DNA of 5,504 nucleotides. Source: an uncultured Rivibacter sp. (GTDB lineage: Bacteria > Pseudomonadota > Gammaproteobacteria > Burkholderiales > Burkholderiaceae). The notes under the pieces are model-generated. The model worked only from the letters and a program-made list of their open reading frames with translations, searched no databases and was not told the DNA's origin. Both the position numbers and the translations under genes were made by a program. Within the stretch, counting starts at the first letter, position 1. Each line of letters starts with the position of its first letter. Where the stretch lies: contig CAMLNA010000217.1 in assembly GCA_946481025.1 (NCBI GenBank), positions 1 through 5,504 on the forward strand, given 5' to 3'. Below, in pieces: positions 1 through 5,504 of this stretch.

Positions 1-257
1 AGGCCGGGCGCGATGTAGACGTCGTAGGGCACGTAGGTGTCGTAGGGCTCGACGATGGCCACGCCGAACACGTTGCGAAAGCCGGCCGCGAAGACGGCGA
101 GCCAGAGCACCGGGCGCACCAGGGCCGAGACGAGGCGGCCGTACTGCCGCGAGAACTTGAGCAGCTCGCGCGCGACGATGGCGCGCAGCGCGAGCAGCAG
201 GTGGCCCGCGCGCAGGCGCGGGGCTTCGACGTGCACGGCCGGCGGCATTTCGGTCAT
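1..257 (-). CDS. ABC-2 type permease, PedC-like (3' part cut by window edge)
   Basis: This is the N-terminal 85 residues of a membrane subunit; the gene runs off the left edge. The start is ATG 257, 13 bp after the binding-protein stop, with a G-rich ribosome binding site (GGGGG, 5 nt upstream). A second in-frame ATG at 248 is possible. The sequence shows a cytoplasmic N-terminus with an amphipathic interface helix (LRAIVARELLKFSRQYGRL, 24-42) followed by the first membrane segment (about 44-62, ALVRPVLWLAVFAAGF) and the loop PYDTYVPYDVYIAPG. That layout, with RELLKF before the first helix and the YxxYxxPG loop after it, is characteristic of ABC-2 permeases and closely resembles the PedC family from PQQ-dependent phenylethanol/alcohol loci. 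It would pair with the ATPase at 2563-3276. The remaining membrane segments cannot be checked here. Confidence 0.88.
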   Translation of the reverse strand, partial: MTEMPPAVHVEAPRLRAGHLLLALRAIVARELLKFSRQYGRLVSALVRPVLWLAVFAAGFRNVFGVAIVEPYDTYVPYDVYIAPG

Positions 258-270
258 GGCGACCCCCGCC

Positions 271-1542
271 TTACGACGCTGTTCTGCATAACCTCTCGGG
301 CGCATCCGCCCCCAGCGTGTCGAGCACGTTGCTCGGGTGCAGCACGCCTTCGACCGGCGCCGTGGCGATGACACCCTGGCCGTCGGTGAGCAGCAGCGGC
401 TGGCGCAGCTGCCGGTCCCAGGCGCGGAAGCTCACCCGCGAACCCTTGAAGCCGTCGAGCGTGAAGTCGGGGGCGGCCCATGCGGCGGTCTTCGGTGCGC
501 CGGCCCCGGGCTTGCCGGCCAGCAGGGCCTGCAGCGCGGCCTTGGCGGCCATCCAGGCGGCCCAGTCATGGCCGGTCATGGGTCGCCTGGCATGGCGCTC
601 GAAGCGCCGCGCCAGCTGTGGCGCGCCGAATCGCTCGAAGTGCGGCGCCCAGGCCAGCGCCATCAGGCCGGCGTCGCCCACCACCGGCCTCGGCTGTGCG
701 ATGCGGTAGGGCAGGCTGCGCGCGAATTCGCCGTCGGTGTCGACCACCCACACGGCGTCGTAGTCGGCGTTGCCGGTGAGCAGCAGCGGGTTGGCGAGAT
801 GGCGCTCGCGCGGGTCGGCCGAGAGCTTGAAGGGCCGGGTGTCCACCGTCTTCAGGCCCAGGCGCTTGATCGACAGCTGCACGCTGGCCAGCCGCAGGGC
901 GTCTTCGGGCCGCGGGCCGTGCAGCAGCAGCACGCGCGACCAGCGGCGCGACATGAGGTACTGCGCCAGCGCATCGCTGCGCATGCGCTCGCTCGGCAGC
1001 GTGTGCAGGACATTGCCGCGGCAGTGCTGCTGGCGCAGTGCGTCGTCGGCATTGCCCAGGTTGAAGACGGCCAGCCTGCCGGCGCCTTCGCCGGCCGCCA
1101 GCAGGGCATCGGCCGGCAGGTCGGCCAGCAGCGCGGCGGCGCCGGCCTTTTCGAGCTTCTGCGCGGCGGCCCTGGCCTCGGCGGCATTGCGCACTTCCAC
1201 CGTCTCGAGCTTCACCTCGAGCTTGGCGGCTTCGAGCTCGAAGCGGGTTTCCTTGAGCGCCACTTCCACCGCCTGCTGCACCGGCCCGCCCGGGTGGCCG
1301 GGGTAGGCGAGGTCGAGCCGCGACGAGGCCAGGCGCTCGTCGTCGGCGCGCACCAGCAGGCCGAGCGTGGCGGTGGCGGCCTGTGCCGCGCCTGCGCACA
1401 GCAGTACGGCGGCCGCAAGCATGCATTCACCGCGCAGGCGCGGAGGACGCGGAGAACCGCGGAGGAATCGCAGGGTCCTCTCCGCGGCCCTCCGTGCTCT
1501 CCGCGCCTCCGTGGTGAAGGGGTTCAGAAGCGCTTCATTCAT
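271..1542 (-). CDS. Periplasmic substrate-binding-like protein of the PQQ-dependent alcohol dehydrogenase ABC system
   Basis: This is an exported protein related to branched-chain amino acid-type periplasmic binding proteins. Recognisable stretches are LGLLVRADDERL near the mature N-terminus, the central SRRWSRVLLLHGPRPEDA, ADYDAVWVVDTDGEFAR, and the C-terminal HPSNVLDTLGADAPERL, which I associate with the binding-protein family of PQQ alcohol dehydrogenase loci. The hydrophobic core AAAVLLCAGAAQA acts as a signal peptide. Two starts are possible. ATG 1542 (423 aa) overlaps the propeller stop by 8 bp and has GGAG 9 nt upstream, but its first ~40 codons run through a palindromic repeat. ATG 1422 (383 aa) begins right at the hydrophobic core, lacks a positive n-region and has no clear ribosome binding site. 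I chose 1542. Only two cysteines (174 and 419 in the long form) remain after cleavage. The permease gene starts 13 bp after the stop. Identity is good; the ligand is unknown. Confidence 0.88.
   Translation of the reverse strand: MNEALLNPFTTEARRARRAAERTLRFLRGSPRPPRLRGECMLAAAVLLCAGAAQAATATLGLLVRADDERLASSRLDLAYPGHPGGPVQQAVEVALKETRFELEAAKLEVKLETVEVRNAAEARAAAQKLEKAGAAALLADLPADALLAAGEGAGRLAVFNLGNADDALRQQHCRGNVLHTLPSERMRSDALAQYLMSRRWSRVLLLHGPRPEDALRLASVQLSIKRLGLKTVDTRPFKLSADPRERHLANPLLLTGNADYDAVWVVDTDGEFARSLPYRIAQPRPVVGDAGLMALAWAPHFERFGAPQLARRFERHARRPMTGHDWAAWMAAKAALQALLAGKPGAGAPKTAAWAAPDFTLDGFKGSRVSFRAWDRQLRQPLLLTDGQGVIATAPVEGVLHPSNVLDTLGADAPERLCRTAS
1426..1518. repeat. Imperfect ~93-bp palindrome made of CGGAG-type units
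   Basis: The left arm (1426-1466) and right arm (1476-1518) are near-perfect inverted copies around a 9-nt loop (1467-1475). Both outer ends read TTCACC on one strand or the other. Each arm holds a degenerate unit GCGGAG/ACGGAG spaced 8-10 bp: left arm at 1440, 1449 and 1459; right arm as CTCCGC/CTCCGT at 1480, 1490, 1499 and 1507. The element would fold into a long stable hairpin in the transcript. It lies between the propeller stop and the binding-protein signal core and is open in the binding protein's frame. It resembles dispersed G-rich palindromic intergenic repeats I remember from Comamonadaceae genomes; a genome-wide copy count is needed to confirm that. There is no transposase and no T-run, so I do not read it as a complete insertion sequence or a terminator. 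Confidence 0.85.
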
Positions 1543-2524
1543 CGACCAGCACTCCATAGGGCACGCGGCCCACGGGAATCGTCTTGAGCGCCTTGGCGGC
1601 GGCCACGTCGATCACCGTCATGTCGTCGGACAGCCCGTTGACCACGTACAGCCGCGTGCCGTCGCGGGTGAGGGTGACTCCCCAGGCCCGCTTGCCCACC
1701 AGCACCTGCTTCACCGGCTTGCGGCTCGCCACGTCGACGAAGGCCACGTGGTTGGCGCGTCCCAGGCCCACGTAGGCGGTCTTGCCGTCGGGCGACATGG
1801 CCAGGCCCACCGGCGAGATGTCGTCGGGCCGCATGCCCTTGATGTCGAACTTCACCGTGTGGGTCACCGCCAGGTCCCGCGTGGAGATCACGCTCACGCT
1901 GGCGGCCAGCTCGCTGGTGACCCACAGCTCCGACCCGTCGGGCGTGAAGGCGAAGCGGCGCGGGCGCTTGCCCACCGGGATGTTCTTGATGATCTGGCCG
2001 GTGGCCGCGTCGACCACGTGGACCATGTTGGCCACCTCGGAGGTCACGTAGACCCGCTTGCCGTCGGGCGACACCTTCACGCCTTCGGGCTCCTCGCCCA
2101 CGGCCACCTCGCGCAGGCGCTTGCCGCTGGCCACGTCGATGACGCCGAGCGCGCCGTCTTCCTCGTTCGACACGTACAGCGTGCGGCCGTCGGGCGACAG
2201 GTCGAAGGCTTCGGGGTCTTCGCCCAGCGGCAGCCTGCCCACCGACTTGCGGGTGGCAAGGTCGATGACGTCGGCCTGGCCCGATTCGCCGCAGGCCACC
2301 AGCATGCGGGTGCCGTCTGCCGTGCGCTGCATGTGGCGCGGACGCTTGCAGGTGGGCACGGTGCCCACCACCGCCAGCGTCCTGGGGTCCACCACGGTGA
2401 GTGCATGGTCCTTCTCGCTCGACACGAACACCATGCCCGTGCCCTTGGCGGCGGCGCCGGCGGCAGCGGGCAGCGCGATGGCGATGACGGCGATCCACTG
2501 CGCGATGGCGGTTCCCTTTTGCAT
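1535..2524 (-). CDS. Secreted YVTN-family beta-propeller protein, PQQ-dependent catabolism associated
   Basis: This is an exported, probably periplasmic, beta-propeller of 329 residues. A Sec signal peptide spans about residues 1-26 (a Lys, then a hydrophobic Ala/Ile/Leu core ending AGAAA before KGTG). The rest is made of repeated blades of about 42 residues, each with a (S/T)PDG-like turn followed by a YV(T/S)-type strand and a VID-type strand. Turns are at 69-71, 110-113, 152-155, 194-197, 244-247 and 287-289, and the N- and C-terminal strands could complete a seven-blade ring. The fourth interval is about 50 residues, longer by the segment FDIKGMRPDDISP (226-238). Two mature cysteines (C59, C78) could form a disulfide. 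The start at ATG 2524 has AAGGAG 6 nt upstream, the strongest ribosome binding site in the window. Its role in the ABC module is unproven; propellers of this family are known next to PQQ alcohol dehydrogenase and PedC genes. Its end overlaps the next gene. Confidence 0.92.
   Translation of the reverse strand: MQKGTAIAQWIAVIAIALPAAAGAAAKGTGMVFVSSEKDHALTVVDPRTLAVVGTVPTCKRPRHMQRTADGTRMLVACGESGQADVIDLATRKSVGRLPLGEDPEAFDLSPDGRTLYVSNEEDGALGVIDVASGKRLREVAVGEEPEGVKVSPDGKRVYVTSEVANMVHVVDAATGQIIKNIPVGKRPRRFAFTPDGSELWVTSELAASVSVISTRDLAVTHTVKFDIKGMRPDDISPVGLAMSPDGKTAYVGLGRANHVAFVDVASRKPVKQVLVGKRAWGVTLTRDGTRLYVVNGLSDDMTVIDVAAAKALKTIPVGRVPYGVLVDE
1551..1555 (-). promoter_or_regulatory. Ribosome binding site supporting the long start of the binding protein
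   Basis: The minus strand reads GGAGT here, with GGAG 9 nt before ATG 1542 and inside the 3' end of the propeller gene. No comparable site precedes the alternative ATG 1422, which favours the long, coupled start. The GGAG could also be chance, because it lies within coding sequence. Confidence 0.5.
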
Positions 2525-2530
2525 GAGCGT

Positions 2531-2536
2531 CTCCTT
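2531..2536 (-). promoter_or_regulatory. Strong ribosome binding site of the beta-propeller gene
   Basis: AAGGAG on the minus strand, 6 nt before ATG 2524, fixes the propeller start although the frame is open upstream to 2728. It lies in the 38-bp gap after the ATPase gene, the longest spacer between genes in the window. Strong independent initiation here suggests the exported propeller is made in more copies than its neighbours. Confidence 0.8.
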
Positions 2537-2562
2537 GCTTGTTCTGCGGTTCAGGTGCCGGT

Positions 2563-3276
2563 TCAGCCGGTGGCGCGCACGAACGCGTCTTCGAGCGTGT
2601 CGCCGCCGAGCCGGGCGGTCACTTCGGCGGGCGAGCCGTCGGCCAGCAGGCGGCCCTTGTGCAGCACGACCACGCGGTCTGCGGCCTGCGCCTCCTCGAC
2701 CCAGTGGGTGGCCCACAGCACGGTGCAATGCCGCTCGGACACGTCGGCATGCAGGGCGCCCAGCAGCTCGCGGCGCGACCTGGGGTCGAGGCCCACGGTG
2801 GCTTCGTCCATGAGCAGCAGGCCCGGGCGGTGCAGGCCGGCGCGCACCAGCTCCACCTTGCGGCGGTTGCCGCCGGAAAGCTCGCGCACGTTGCGGTCGA
2901 GGTCGTTCGCGAGGCCCATGCGGTCGCAGCCCTGCGCGATGCGTTCGCGCGCCAGCGCGCGGGGCAGCCCGTGCAGGTCGGCCTGCAGCGTGAGGTTGCG
3001 GCGCACCGACAGGTCGAGGTCGAGCGACATCTGCTGGAACACCACGCCGATCTGGGCGAGCGCCGCGCAGGCGCGGCTGCGCAGGTCGAAGCCCGCCACG
3101 CGGATGTCGCCGGCGGTGGGGGCGAACAGCCCGGTGAGCAGCTGGAACAACGTGGACTTGCCGGCGCCGTTGGGCCCGAGCAGCGCCACGAACTGCCCGG
3201 GCGGCAGCTCCAGCGTCAGCGCGTCGAGCGCCGTGCGTTCGCCATAGCGCTTGGTGAGGCCGGCCACGTGCAGCAT
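2563..3276 (-). CDS. ABC transporter ATP-binding protein, PQQ-dependent alcohol dehydrogenase system (PedB-type)
   Basis: This is the cytoplasmic nucleotide-binding subunit that should power the ABC-2 permease at the left end of the window. The 237-residue protein is a single complete ABC domain: Walker A GPNGAGKST (34-42), Q-loop VVFQQ (78-82), signature LSGGNRRK (133-140), Walker B LLLMDEAT (153-160, catalytic E158), D-loop GLDP (162-165) and H-loop His191 in WATHW. The LSGGN form and the DPRSRRELL stretch are typical of exporter-type ABC-2 systems. From the neighbours I assign it to the ATPase family found beside PQQ alcohol dehydrogenase genes. The frame is open upstream to 3384, but the ATG at 3276 is chosen because GAGG sits 6 nt upstream, the gap from pqqE is 13 bp, and MLHVAGLTKRYG is the expected domain start. 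The exact cargo cannot be read from the sequence. Confidence 0.93.
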   Translation of the reverse strand: MLHVAGLTKRYGERTALDALTLELPPGQFVALLGPNGAGKSTLFQLLTGLFAPTAGDIRVAGFDLRSRACAALAQIGVVFQQMSLDLDLSVRRNLTLQADLHGLPRALARERIAQGCDRMGLANDLDRNVRELSGGNRRKVELVRAGLHRPGLLLMDEATVGLDPRSRRELLGALHADVSERHCTVLWATHWVEEAQAADRVVVLHKGRLLADGSPAEVTARLGGDTLEDAFVRATG

Positions 3277-3282
3277 CGACGG

Positions 3283-3286
3283 CCTC
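3283..3286 (-). promoter_or_regulatory. Ribosome binding site fixing the ABC ATPase start
   Basis: GAGG on the minus strand, 6 nt before ATG 3276 and within the 13-bp gap after pqqE. It supports ATG 3276 over the in-frame upstream codons that extend the frame to 3384 inside pqqE. Confidence 0.65.
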
Positions 3287-3289
3287 GCT

Positions 3290-4495
3290 TCACCCGTTGG
3301 CGGCGCGTGGTGCCGGCGCGGCTTCGCAGTGCAGCCGCGAGTTGTCGTCGGTGCGGTAGACCAGCGCGCCATTGCGCGCCGCATTCGGCACGAAGCGCAG
3401 CGGCTGGGCCGCGGCCAGCGCCGGCCGGGCCCGCGACACGATGCCTTCGACCATGGCGTGGTCGGGGCTCTTGCCGCACACCGGATCGGTGGCCTCGGCC
3501 GTGCCGGTGAGCAGGTAGGCCTGGCAGCGGCAGCCGCCGAAGTCCTTCTCGTGGTCGTCGCAGCTGCGGCAGGTGTCGCTCATCCAGTGGCTGCCGCGGT
3601 AGCGGTTGAAGGCAGGGCTGTCGTACCAGATGTCGCGCAGCGGCTGGCGTTGTACGTCGGGGGCGATGAGCCCGGGCAGCGAACGCGCGCTGTGGCAGGG
3701 CAGGGCCGCGCCGTCGGGGGCCACCAGCAGGAACACCGAACCCCAGCCGTTCATGCAGGCCTTGGGCTTGGCCTCGTGGTAGTCGGGCGTGACCCAGAAG
3801 ATCTTCATGCGACCGGCCAGCCGCGCGCGGTGGTGATCGACGATGGCCTCGGCATCGGCGAGTTCGTCGCGCGTGGGCAGCAGGGCCTCGCGGTTCAACC
3901 AGGCCCAGCCGTAGTACTGGGTGTTGGCCAGCTCGAGGAATTCGGCGCCCATGGCCTCGGCCATGCCGATGATGCGGCCCACGTGCGGCAGGTTGTAGCG
4001 GTGCATCACGCAGTTGAGCACCATGGGGTAGCCCAGGCCCTTGATGATGCCGGCCACCCGTGACTTGAGTTCGAAGGTGCGGGTCGACGAGAGGAAGTCG
4101 TTGAGCTCGCGGGTCGAGTCCTGGAACGACAGTTGGATGTGGTCGAGCCCGGCCTCCTTGAGCGCGCGGGCGCGCTTTTCGGTGAGCCCCACGCCCGAGG
4201 TGATGAGGTTGACGTAGAAGCCGAGCCCGTGCGCATGGGCCACGATCTCCTCCAGGTCGTCGCGCATCAGCGGCTCGCCGCCCGACAGGCCGAGCTGCAC
4301 CGAGCCCATGGCGCGCGCCTCGTCGAGCACCCGGCACCAGGCGGCGGTGTCGAGCTCCTTCGCGTGCTGGGCGTAGTCGAGCGGGTTGGAGCAGAACACG
4401 CAATGCAGCGGGCAGCGGTAGGTGAGCTCGGCCAGCAGCCACAACGGCGGGCCGATCTGGGGGGCCACGTGGTTGGGGCCTGTCGGCGCGTTCAT
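3290..4495 (-). CDS. pqqE: PqqE, radical SAM/SPASM PqqA glutamate-tyrosine crosslinking enzyme
   Basis: PqqE uses S-adenosylmethionine and iron-sulfur clusters to join the Glu and Tyr side chains of PqqA bound to PqqD, the first committed step of PQQ synthesis. The 401-residue protein has the radical-SAM CxxxCxxC motif (C28, C32, C35), the SAM-binding GGEP motif (72-75) and a C-terminal SPASM region. Cysteines at 247, 267, 309, 312, 322, 324 and 340 fit the two auxiliary clusters, with DTCRSCDDHEKDFGGCRCQA (307-326) as the core. The whole catalytic set looks intact. The tail after LVYR (378-381) adds about 20 residues, including one more Cys (C390), and may be lineage-specific. The start at ATG 4495 lies 13 bp after the pqqD stop. 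Its ribosome binding site is weak: GAGG overlaps the pqqD stop, or AGAAG lies 5 nt upstream. Coupled translation is therefore likely. The ATPase gene follows 13 bp downstream. Confidence 0.97.
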   Translation of the reverse strand: MNAPTGPNHVAPQIGPPLWLLAELTYRCPLHCVFCSNPLDYAQHAKELDTAAWCRVLDEARAMGSVQLGLSGGEPLMRDDLEEIVAHAHGLGFYVNLITSGVGLTEKRARALKEAGLDHIQLSFQDSTRELNDFLSSTRTFELKSRVAGIIKGLGYPMVLNCVMHRYNLPHVGRIIGMAEAMGAEFLELANTQYYGWAWLNREALLPTRDELADAEAIVDHHRARLAGRMKIFWVTPDYHEAKPKACMNGWGSVFLLVAPDGAALPCHSARSLPGLIAPDVQRQPLRDIWYDSPAFNRYRGSHWMSDTCRSCDDHEKDFGGCRCQAYLLTGTAEATDPVCGKSPDHAMVEGIVSRARPALAAAQPLRFVPNAARNGALVYRTDDNSRLHCEAAPAPRAANG

Positions 4496-4508
4496 CGCGG
4501 CTTCTGCC

Positions 4509-4775
4509 TCAGCTCACCCAGCCGCGCGCGTGGGCGTCGCGCAGGAACTCGCAGACGTCGTCGCGCAGGCCGGTCTGGCCGTAGGTGGCCTCGAGGTCGG
4601 CGATCAGCTCCTGCAGGCTGTGCTGCCCGTCGCAGCGCTTCAGGATCTCGCCGGCCGGGCCGTTGAGCTTGACCATGCCTTCGGGGTAGAGCAGCACCCA
4701 GCTCTGCTGCGCCGGCTCGAACTGCAGCCGGTACATCGACGCGATGCTCGGCCGTGCGTCCTGGTTCAGTGTCAT
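4509..4775 (-). CDS. pqqD: PqqD, PqqA-binding peptide chaperone
   Basis: PqqD is a small cytoplasmic RiPP-recognition protein. It binds the precursor peptide PqqA and delivers it to the radical-SAM enzyme PqqE. The 88-residue product has the usual family length and pattern: an N-terminal strand region (YRLQFE), a beta-hairpin around [14 protein letters not shown] (residues 25-38), the helix starting [12 protein letters not shown] (39-50), then the winged-helix part with [10 protein letters not shown] (57-66) and a C-terminal helix ending RGW. The start is the ATG at 4775, which overlaps the pqqC stop by 4 bp and follows a GAGGAG ribosome binding site 8 nt upstream, so translation is probably coupled to pqqC. 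PqqD is a free-standing gene here, not fused to PqqC as in Methylobacterium. It is followed after 13 bp by pqqE, its partner. Confidence 0.96.
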   Translation of the reverse strand: MTLNQDARPSIASMYRLQFEPAQQSWVLLYPEGMVKLNGPAGEILKRCDGQHSLQELIADLEATYGQTGLRDDVCEFLRDAHARGWVS

Positions 4776-5504
4776 GGCCTCTTCTCCTCGGCCAGGTCGT
4801 CCGGGTAGGCCCGCTCGATCGCGTCGAGCATGGACCACAGGATGTCGAGCTTGAACTGCAGGATCTCCAGCGCGCGCTCCTGGCGGGCGCGCGTGTCGCA
4901 CCACTGCTTCGCGATCGAAAGCCCGTGCTCCACGTCGCGCGAGGCGAGCGGGATGCGGCTCCTGAAGTAGCCCAGCCCTTCGGCTTCGATCCACGGGTAC
5001 AGGCTTGGCCAGCCCGCCAGGCGGTCGGCATGGATCTTCGGCGCGAACAGCTCGGTGAGCGACGAGATGGCGGCTTCCTGCCACGGCGCGTGGCGCGCGA
5101 AGTTGACGTAGGCATCGACCGCGAAGCGCACGCCCGGCAGCACGTGCCGGCAAGACCACAGGTCTTCGCGCGACAGGCCCACGGCGATGCCCAGCCGCGT
5201 CCACGCCTCGATGCCGCCGGCGCTGGCGCCTTCGTGGTCGCCGCGCCCGTCGTGGTCGAGCAGGCGTTCGACCCACTGGCGGCGCACCTCGCGGTCGGGG
5301 CAGTTCGACAGGATGGCGGCGTCCTTCATCGGGATGGCCAGCTGGTAGCAGAAGCGGTTGGCCACCCAGCCGCGCACCTGGAAGGGTGCGAGCTCGCCGC
5401 GGTTGAGGCGGCGGTTGAACGGGTGGTGGATGTGATAGCCCGATTCCCTGGCCCGCAGCTGCGCCTCGAATTCCTCGGGCGTCCACGGCAATACGCCGGC
5501 CGGC
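4772..5504 (-). CDS. pqqC: PqqC, pyrroloquinoline-quinone synthase (5' end cut by window edge)
   Basis: PqqC is a cofactor-free cytoplasmic oxidase that closes the ring and carries out the final multi-electron oxidation of the AHQQ intermediate to PQQ using O2. The protein is nearly complete. It shows [55 protein letters not shown] and [13 protein letters not shown]. Counting the TTG codon at 5491 as residue 1 and comparing with remembered Klebsiella PqqC, the active-site residues are kept: H20, R46, Y49, Q50, K56, R76, H80, Y128, H154, R157, Y175, R179 and K214. Two differences from that protein are a Cys (residue 48) where it has Tyr in NRFYYQ, and about four extra residues after LDHDG. The frame stays open upstream to the right edge, and the TTG has no ribosome binding site, so the true start is probably outside the window. 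The stop overlaps the pqqD start as ATGA. Identification is very secure. Confidence 0.97.
   Translation of the reverse strand, partial: PAGVLPWTPEEFEAQLRARESGYHIHHPFNRRLNRGELAPFQVRGWVANRFCYQLAIPMKDAAILSNCPDREVRRQWVERLLDHDGRGDHEGASAGGIEAWTRLGIAVGLSREDLWSCRHVLPGVRFAVDAYVNFARHAPWQEAAISSLTELFAPKIHADRLAGWPSLYPWIEAEGLGYFRSRIPLASRDVEHGLSIAKQWCDTRARQERALEILQFKLDILWSMLDAIERAYPDDLAEEKRP
4784..4789 (-). promoter_or_regulatory. Ribosome binding site of pqqD inside the pqqC end
   Basis: GAGGAG on the minus strand, 8 nt before ATG 4775 and within the last codons of pqqC (the EEK stretch). Together with the ATGA overlap this indicates coupled translation of pqqC and pqqD. Confidence 0.75.

Noticed and set aside
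1426..1518. Intrinsic terminator at the palindrome
   Set aside because: The hairpin is long, but neither strand has a T-run after it, and the downstream binding-protein and permease genes continue the operon closely.
337..1587. A 416-codon open frame on the plus strand
   Set aside because: It is antisense to the substrate-binding-like protein and rich in Gly/Arg/Gln/His with no recognisable fold. It is explained by third-position GC bias of the real gene.
1784..2316. Repeated CCGTCGGGCG blocks roughly every 126 bp as a possible repeat array
   Set aside because: They encode the recurrent SPDG turns of the propeller blades, so this is a protein repeat and not a CRISPR or DNA repeat array.
1367..3247. 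A 626-codon open frame on the plus strand
   Set aside because: It lies opposite the ABC ATPase and propeller genes, which have full motifs. The product is low-complexity His/Arg/Ala/Ser-rich sequence with no domain. This is a GC-rich antisense shadow.
2539..4063. Other long plus-strand frames (2539-3510 and 3251-4063)
   Set aside because: They are mirror frames of the ATPase and pqqE, with no motifs and no ribosome binding sites tied to a plausible start.
5489..5491. TTG as the true start of pqqC
   Set aside because: No ribosome binding site precedes it, the frame stays open to the window edge, and PqqC proteins normally have several more N-terminal residues before this point.

Overview
The window is very GC-rich, with strong G/C third-position bias, and looks like a piece of a proteobacterial chromosome. 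The protein style and a G-rich palindromic repeat of the sort I associate with Comamonadaceae and related Burkholderiales suggest a betaproteobacterium. That placement is inference from appearance only. All real genes lie on the minus strand, so they read from the right edge to the left.

In transcription order the genes are: pqqC (5' end cut by the right edge), pqqD, pqqE, an ABC transporter ATPase, a secreted YVTN-type beta-propeller protein, a secreted substrate-binding-like protein, and an ABC-2 type permease of the PedC type (3' part cut by the left edge). Every junction is tight: a 4-bp ATGA overlap (pqqC/pqqD), three gaps of exactly 13 bp, one gap of 38 bp, and one 8-bp overlap. This is almost certainly one operon. 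Its promoter, and probably pqqA and pqqB, lie to the right of the window. No gene-free stretch reaches 300 bases, and no promoter or intrinsic terminator is visible inside.

The first half makes the redox cofactor pyrroloquinoline quinone (PQQ). PqqD presents the PqqA peptide to the radical-SAM enzyme PqqE, which makes the Glu-Tyr crosslink, and PqqC performs the last oxidation and ring closure. The second half is the four-gene module known from PQQ-dependent alcohol oxidation loci (the pedA1A2BC type of Pseudomonas putida). It has a cytoplasmic ATPase, an ABC-2 membrane subunit and two exported proteins. Its cargo is not firmly settled. In P. putida the system has been linked to growth at low lanthanide concentration, so a role in supplying metal or handling substrate for periplasmic PQQ alcohol dehydrogenases is reasonable.

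The main oddity is a roughly 93-bp imperfect palindrome (1426..1518) at the propeller/binding-protein junction. It is open in frame with the binding protein and appears to supply, or to have replaced, the N-terminal part of its signal peptide. The other point of interest is the pairing of a periplasmic binding-like protein with an exporter-type (ABC-2) permease.
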